Source: Cymodocea nodosa (taxonomy: Eukaryota; Streptophyta; Magnoliopsida; Alismatales; Cymodoceaceae). From it: 64,000 nucleotides of DNA. The DNA lies in NCBI GenBank assembly GCA_036874045.1, contig CM072339.1, positions 3,293,501 to 3,357,500 of the forward strand. The letters are read 5' to 3'. Made by a program: the position numbers and the translations under genes. This document shows positions 59,690 through 64,000 of the stretch, piece by piece (positions within the stretch are counted from its first letter, which is position 1; every line of letters starts with the position of its first letter). Below the pieces are notes generated by a model. The model had not been told where the DNA came from and searched no databases. It worked only from the letters and a program-made list of their open reading frames with translations.

Positions 59690-62600
59690 TTCTAATTTCA
59701 ATTTTAAAAATATATTTTCATCGAAGGGTTTTGTGACTAAGTCAGCTAATTGTTCTATTGTAGGAATAAATTTTAATTCTAGATTTCTTTTTATTATATT
59801 ATCCCTTAGAAAATGATGTTTAATTTCAATATGTTTAGTTATTGAATGTAAAATAAGATTTTTCGATAAGACTTATAGTAAAACTACTACCACAGAAAAT
59901 CTTTGTGGGTTTATAAGTTAAATTAAAATCTTTTAAGGTTTGTTTAATTTACAATATTTGAGTACAACAAAGTACAATAACTATATATTCAGCTTCTATT
60001 GTAGATAGGGTTACACAATTTTATTTTTTGCTAAACAAAGATATTAGAAAATTTCTTAATAATTGACAAATGTCACTAGTGTTTTTTTTTAAAATTTACA
60101 TTCTACAAAATCAACATCACTATACTCTACTAATTTTATGGAACTATTTTTAAAATAAAATAATCCAAAATTTATGGTTCTTAGTAGATATTTAAAAATT
60201 CTCTTAACAATAAGTAAGTGTCATTCCTTAAGATTAGATTGATATATTGCACAAATACATATACTAAACATGATGTCTAGTTGACTAACTGTTAAGTAAA
60301 GTAATGAATTAATTATACTTCTATATTATTTTATATTTATAGTTTTTCCATAGTCATCCTTATCTAATTTAGTGATAATATTTATTGATGTATTTTTAAC
60401 TTTAATGTTGTCGTAATCAAACATTTTTAACAAATCTCGAGTATATATTTCTTGTAAAATATTTTTATTATTATTTAATTACTTAATTTGTAAACCTAAA
60501 AGAATGATAGTTCACTTATCATATTCATTTCAAATTGACTAGTCATATTATTTGAAAAAAATTCAACTAATTTTTCATTTATTACTTTAAATATGATATC
60601 TACATAAATTTGAACTACTAAAATATCATTTTTAATTTTATTGATAAAAAATGTATGATCTATCTTTCCCATGAAATAACTTTTTTTCATAAGAAATTTT
60701 GATAACTTCTTAATATTAAGACTTAGGTGTTTGCTTAAAGTCATACAGTATATTCTTAAGCTTGTAAATATATTCAAAACCTAAAAGTTGTTTTACATAT
60801 ACTTCTTCTTTAATATAATCATTTAGAAAAATAGTTTTAACATCTATCTAATATAACTTAAAATTCATATAATAAGCAAAAGTTAACAAAATTCATATAG
60901 ATTTTAGTTTAGCAACATGAGCAAATGTTTGATTGTAATCAATTCATTTCTTTTGTTTACAACCTTGAGCAATTAATTTAACTTTTTTTTTAATTATATG
61001 ACCATTTCAATCTACTTTGTTTCTAAACACTCATTCTGTTCGTATAACAAGTTGATTGTCAAGAGATAATATTAAATCTCATACTTTATTTTTAATAAAT
61101 TGATTTAGTTCATCTTACATAGTTAAATACCAAAATTTATCTTCTAAAACATCATTTATTTTTTTAGGTTTTAATAAAGAAACAAACATATAAACACCAC
61201 AAATGATGACAACTAATAATCGAGTCCTAATACCTTGATTAGGATAATCTATTATTTGATCAATGAGATGAGATAAAGTATAACATCAATTTTTATGATG
61301 TTTAATATTCTCTACGGTAATGACATTATCTTCTACTTGATTTTCATTATTTAAGTTTATATCTCTTATTTTGTCAGATAAATTTATAATTTCTTTGTCA
61401 GCAATATTTAAATCTATTAGGAGAATTCTAGTATCATCATTATTTTTAGTATGTCTAATATGTAGATAAGAATTTTCATCAAAATTAACATGTAGGGTTT
61501 CCTTAATTATTTTTGTTGATTTATTGTAAACTCTATATGCTTTACTCTTAGTAAAGTAACCAACAAAAATACCTTAATTTAATTTGACTTTAAATTTGTC
61601 TCTACGTTCTTCAGTATTTAATATAAAACACTTACAACCAAGTGATTTCAAATAATTTATTTTGGGAACTCTGTCATATCTTATATGAAATTTTATCAAT
61701 AATAGGTCTTAGATGTACCTTATTTATAACATAACATACTATGTGGATTACTTCTACCTAAAAGAATAGAGGTAACTTATTCTCATTTAGTATAGTTCTG
61801 ATTATTTCCTGAAGTAATATATTTTTTCTTTCTACTATTCCATTTTGTGAAGAGCTTTTGGAAATGAATACCTATGATCTATACCTAACTCTTCGCAAAA
61901 GATATTCATTTAATTGTTATTAAATTTTGTATCATGATCACTCTTATGGTTTTGAATTTTAACACTTTGCTCATTCTAAACTTTATTATTGAATACTTTA
62001 AATATTTCAGAAACTTAAGTTTTATTAGTTAAAAAATATATTCAAGTAAATCTAGAATAATCATCAACTAGTACAAAAGTATAATGTTTACCTCTTAGGT
62101 TGATTGTCCTAGTTGGTCCAAATAAATCTATATGTACTAATTCTAATATTTTTTTGTTTGTTATTTCGTTTAATAATTTAAATGATGTTGTATGTTATTT
62201 ACTTAATTGACATGCATCACATATAAACTCATTAGAGTAGTTAATATTAAGTAAACCCTTAACTAGATTTTTTTTTTGATAGTTTTTTTAATAACTATAT
62301 ATTTGAGTGACTTAGCCTTCTATGTCATAATGTAACTTTATTTGATTTTACAATTAAACAAACACTATCATTTATGATATCAGAAGGTAAATTCAGAATA
62401 AAAGCTGATCTTTTCTTATATGTTATGAATAAAATTTTATTTGTATTCTTGTTTACAATTTTACATGAATTGTTTTCAAAAATTACTTTGTAAAATTTCA
62501 TTAAGACATGAACATTCGAAAGATTAAAGCTTATGTTTTTTATTAATAGGACATCATTAATAAAATATTTTTCAATTACATGTACCTTGCCAGACCTAAA

Positions 62601-62800
62601 GATTTTAGTTTTACCTTTATTCCCAAAGGTAACTTATCCATTCTTGGTCTTTATAATTTTTGTAAGTAGTCTTATATCTCTAGTCATGTGGTTAGATATT
62701 CTGCTGTCCATTATTTACTTTAATTTGTTTACCTATAAAATAATTAAAAAGAATTTTATTTCTTGGAATCAATTCTTGAGTAGTTCCTGTTAGAGGGAGA
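59690..62800 (-). pseudogene. Sirevirus-like Copia pol (broken)
   Basis: From right to left: protease motif MDSRISNHMT near 62705 (Gly of DSG replaced by Arg); a pre-integrase zinc part with CDACQLSK near 62215; integrase start HIDLFGPTRT near 62120; RT with GKIDHTFFINK and VQIYVDIIF near 60606, where the usual YVDD is YVDI; RNase H with a KHIEIKHHFLRDNI stretch; and the terminal QLADLVTKPF near 59740. Stops break every domain, so the copy cannot transpose. Confidence 0.8.
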
Positions 62801-63599
62801 GAAACTTAAAATCAATACTTTTAGATTTCAATTTATTTCTTTTTTGATAATTATTTCTATGTTTTTTTAACTTATCATTATAATTATCAAAAAATTTATT
62901 TCTATACCTTGTAAAGTTGAAATTTTCATTTCTGACTCTATTTAATTGCTAATTTTTAATAGGTATATTCTAGTAGCCAATTTTATCTAGATATAAATTG
63001 ATAAAAAATGCTTAAATTTTTATTTTCAATGAACTTAGCCTGATTCTTTTGGAAATTTCTCTTAGAATTTTTAGATCTTATGTTATTGTTTATGTGTTGT
63101 GATTTTTCTTTCATTAATACATCTACCTACACACATTTATCGCATTTCCTAACTATATAAGGGATAATTGTTCTTTTCTTATCCTTAGTATTTGAAACAA
63201 AACATTATTTTTAGAAGTACTATCATACAATGCATAATTTTCAGAAAATACATCGTTTAATCTAATTTCATGTTTTTCTATATTTGATATTTTACTGTTA
63301 AGTTCATTTATTATAGTTTGATTATTATTCCATTTGCTTAAAGTGACTTTCTAATCATATACCTTAAGTTTTAATATGTTAATATCAGAATTTAAATCTG
63401 TAATAGTCAAATTAAGTTTTTCAACTTCAAAAATCAATTATTTTTTATCAGCAACTAAATTTTCACAATTAACATGTAAGTCATTTTCAATTATTTTAAA
63501 CTTTAAAATTTCTTGTGCATGCTTTTAATTTTCTTCCTTAAATTTATTCAATGTAGTATTCAAAAAATCAATTTTAGTTTCAGATTCATCTAACAATTT

Positions 63600-63950
63600 T
63601 TTAATGTTCTTTGCTTCTAATTTTGATCTTTGTATTTTTTAACTAGTTTATTGTATTTAATTAGTAATCTATCAAAATTATCATAACTAACATTAGAATC
63701 AAAAGATATCTCATTAGAATTTGCTATAAACCACGCATTTGTTAGATTTTCTATTTCTAAATTTGAACTTGATGGAGATTCACTTCTAGATGTTGAATCA
63801 TTCTTGTCTTCACCCTGAGAAGAAAAAGAGTCATCCCACATTACCTTCAATCTTTTAAATGTTGAATTCTTCTTGTTTTTACCTTGTAAAGAAGAGGAGT
63901 CATCTCATGTGACCTTCAATGCTCTTATCTTTTTGAACTTTTTGTTTTTC
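63600..63950 (-). pseudogene. Gag-pol junction remnant with repeated WDDS motif
   Basis: The open piece 63850-63617 starts MKVMWDDSFSSQGEDKND and has LEIENLTNAWFIA, typical of the segment just before protease in Sirevirus-like Copias (usually WDDSD..E, then N.CLMA). The WDDS module occurs twice (about 63930-63890 and 63850-63800) in near-repeat form, a small duplication of about 70 bp. Confidence 0.5.
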
Positions 63951-64000
63951 TTTAGTTTAAAGTTTTTTTTATTCTTATTCTTGTTGAGAGTAGAATCAAT

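Larger units (their letters stand above)
54676..64000 (-). mobile_element. Sirevirus-like Copia element (incomplete, runs off the window)
   Basis: The 3' LTR lies at 54676-55028. Inward come purine-rich tracts of Sirevirus style (AAAAAGAGAGAGA abutting the LTR, AAAAAAGGGGAGA near 55084-55096). Then about 4.6 kb of AT-rich DNA with acidic and Gln-rich ORF remnants precedes the end of pol near 59690. Pol follows to about 62800, and gag-proximal DNA reaches the window edge. All frames are broken. The 5' LTR and most of gag lie beyond 64000. The GCTTT next to the LTR at 54671-54675 (element strand) should be one target-site copy. Confidence 0.7.

Noticed and set aside
1-64000. CRISPR arrays, operons or prokaryotic defence genes
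   Set aside because: No regularly spaced repeats with unique spacers; spliced plant genes throughout.

Overview
This is a plant nuclear window: spliced genes with GT..AG introns, AT-rich introns and intergenic DNA, and many decayed transposable elements. The GC-rich first coding exons and the domination by Copia elements, including a Sirevirus-like one, suggest a flowering plant, perhaps a non-grass monocot. That assignment is an inference. No bacterial genes, CRISPR array or RNA gene was recognised.

Four protein genes are supported, all on the + strand. (1) Protein phosphatase 1 inhibitor 2 (about 3135-6147); its first exon is not found. (2) PRP31, a U4/U6 snRNP splicing factor: 5' UTR exon near 16170-16562, CDS from 20067 to 42346 in eight coding exons (484 aa), inflated to about 26 kb by transposons. 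(3) A Tubby-like F-box protein (47145-49434, four exons, 373 aa), complete. (4) The first four exons of a RAB3GAP2-like Rab3 GTPase-activating protein non-catalytic subunit (51028 to about 52340). Its remaining exons are not in the window; a Copia fragment and a Sirevirus-like element fill the DNA downstream.

Between genes 1 and 2 lie two decayed PIF/Harbinger transposons head to tail. The first (6940-11123) has a TTA target duplication and a terminal repeat swollen by a poly-G run. PRP31 intron 6 holds short-LTR elements and a 4.8-kb antisense Copia element with target duplication, LTRs, primer-binding site and polypurine tract, but broken reading frames. Intron 8 holds a MITE, a hAT-like 2.4-kb element carrying a solo LTR, and an antisense L1-type LINE fragment. 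The right-hand 11 kb is antisense Copia DNA: a fragment carrying a palindromic LTR foldback, then a Sirevirus-like element running off the end.

A recurring theme is short tandem duplication (28 to about 500 bp): nine separate cases were seen, one of which surrounds PRP31 exon 6. The intact genes are housekeeping or regulatory (splicing, PP1 control, F-box/tubby signalling, Rab regulation) and do not look like a functional cluster.
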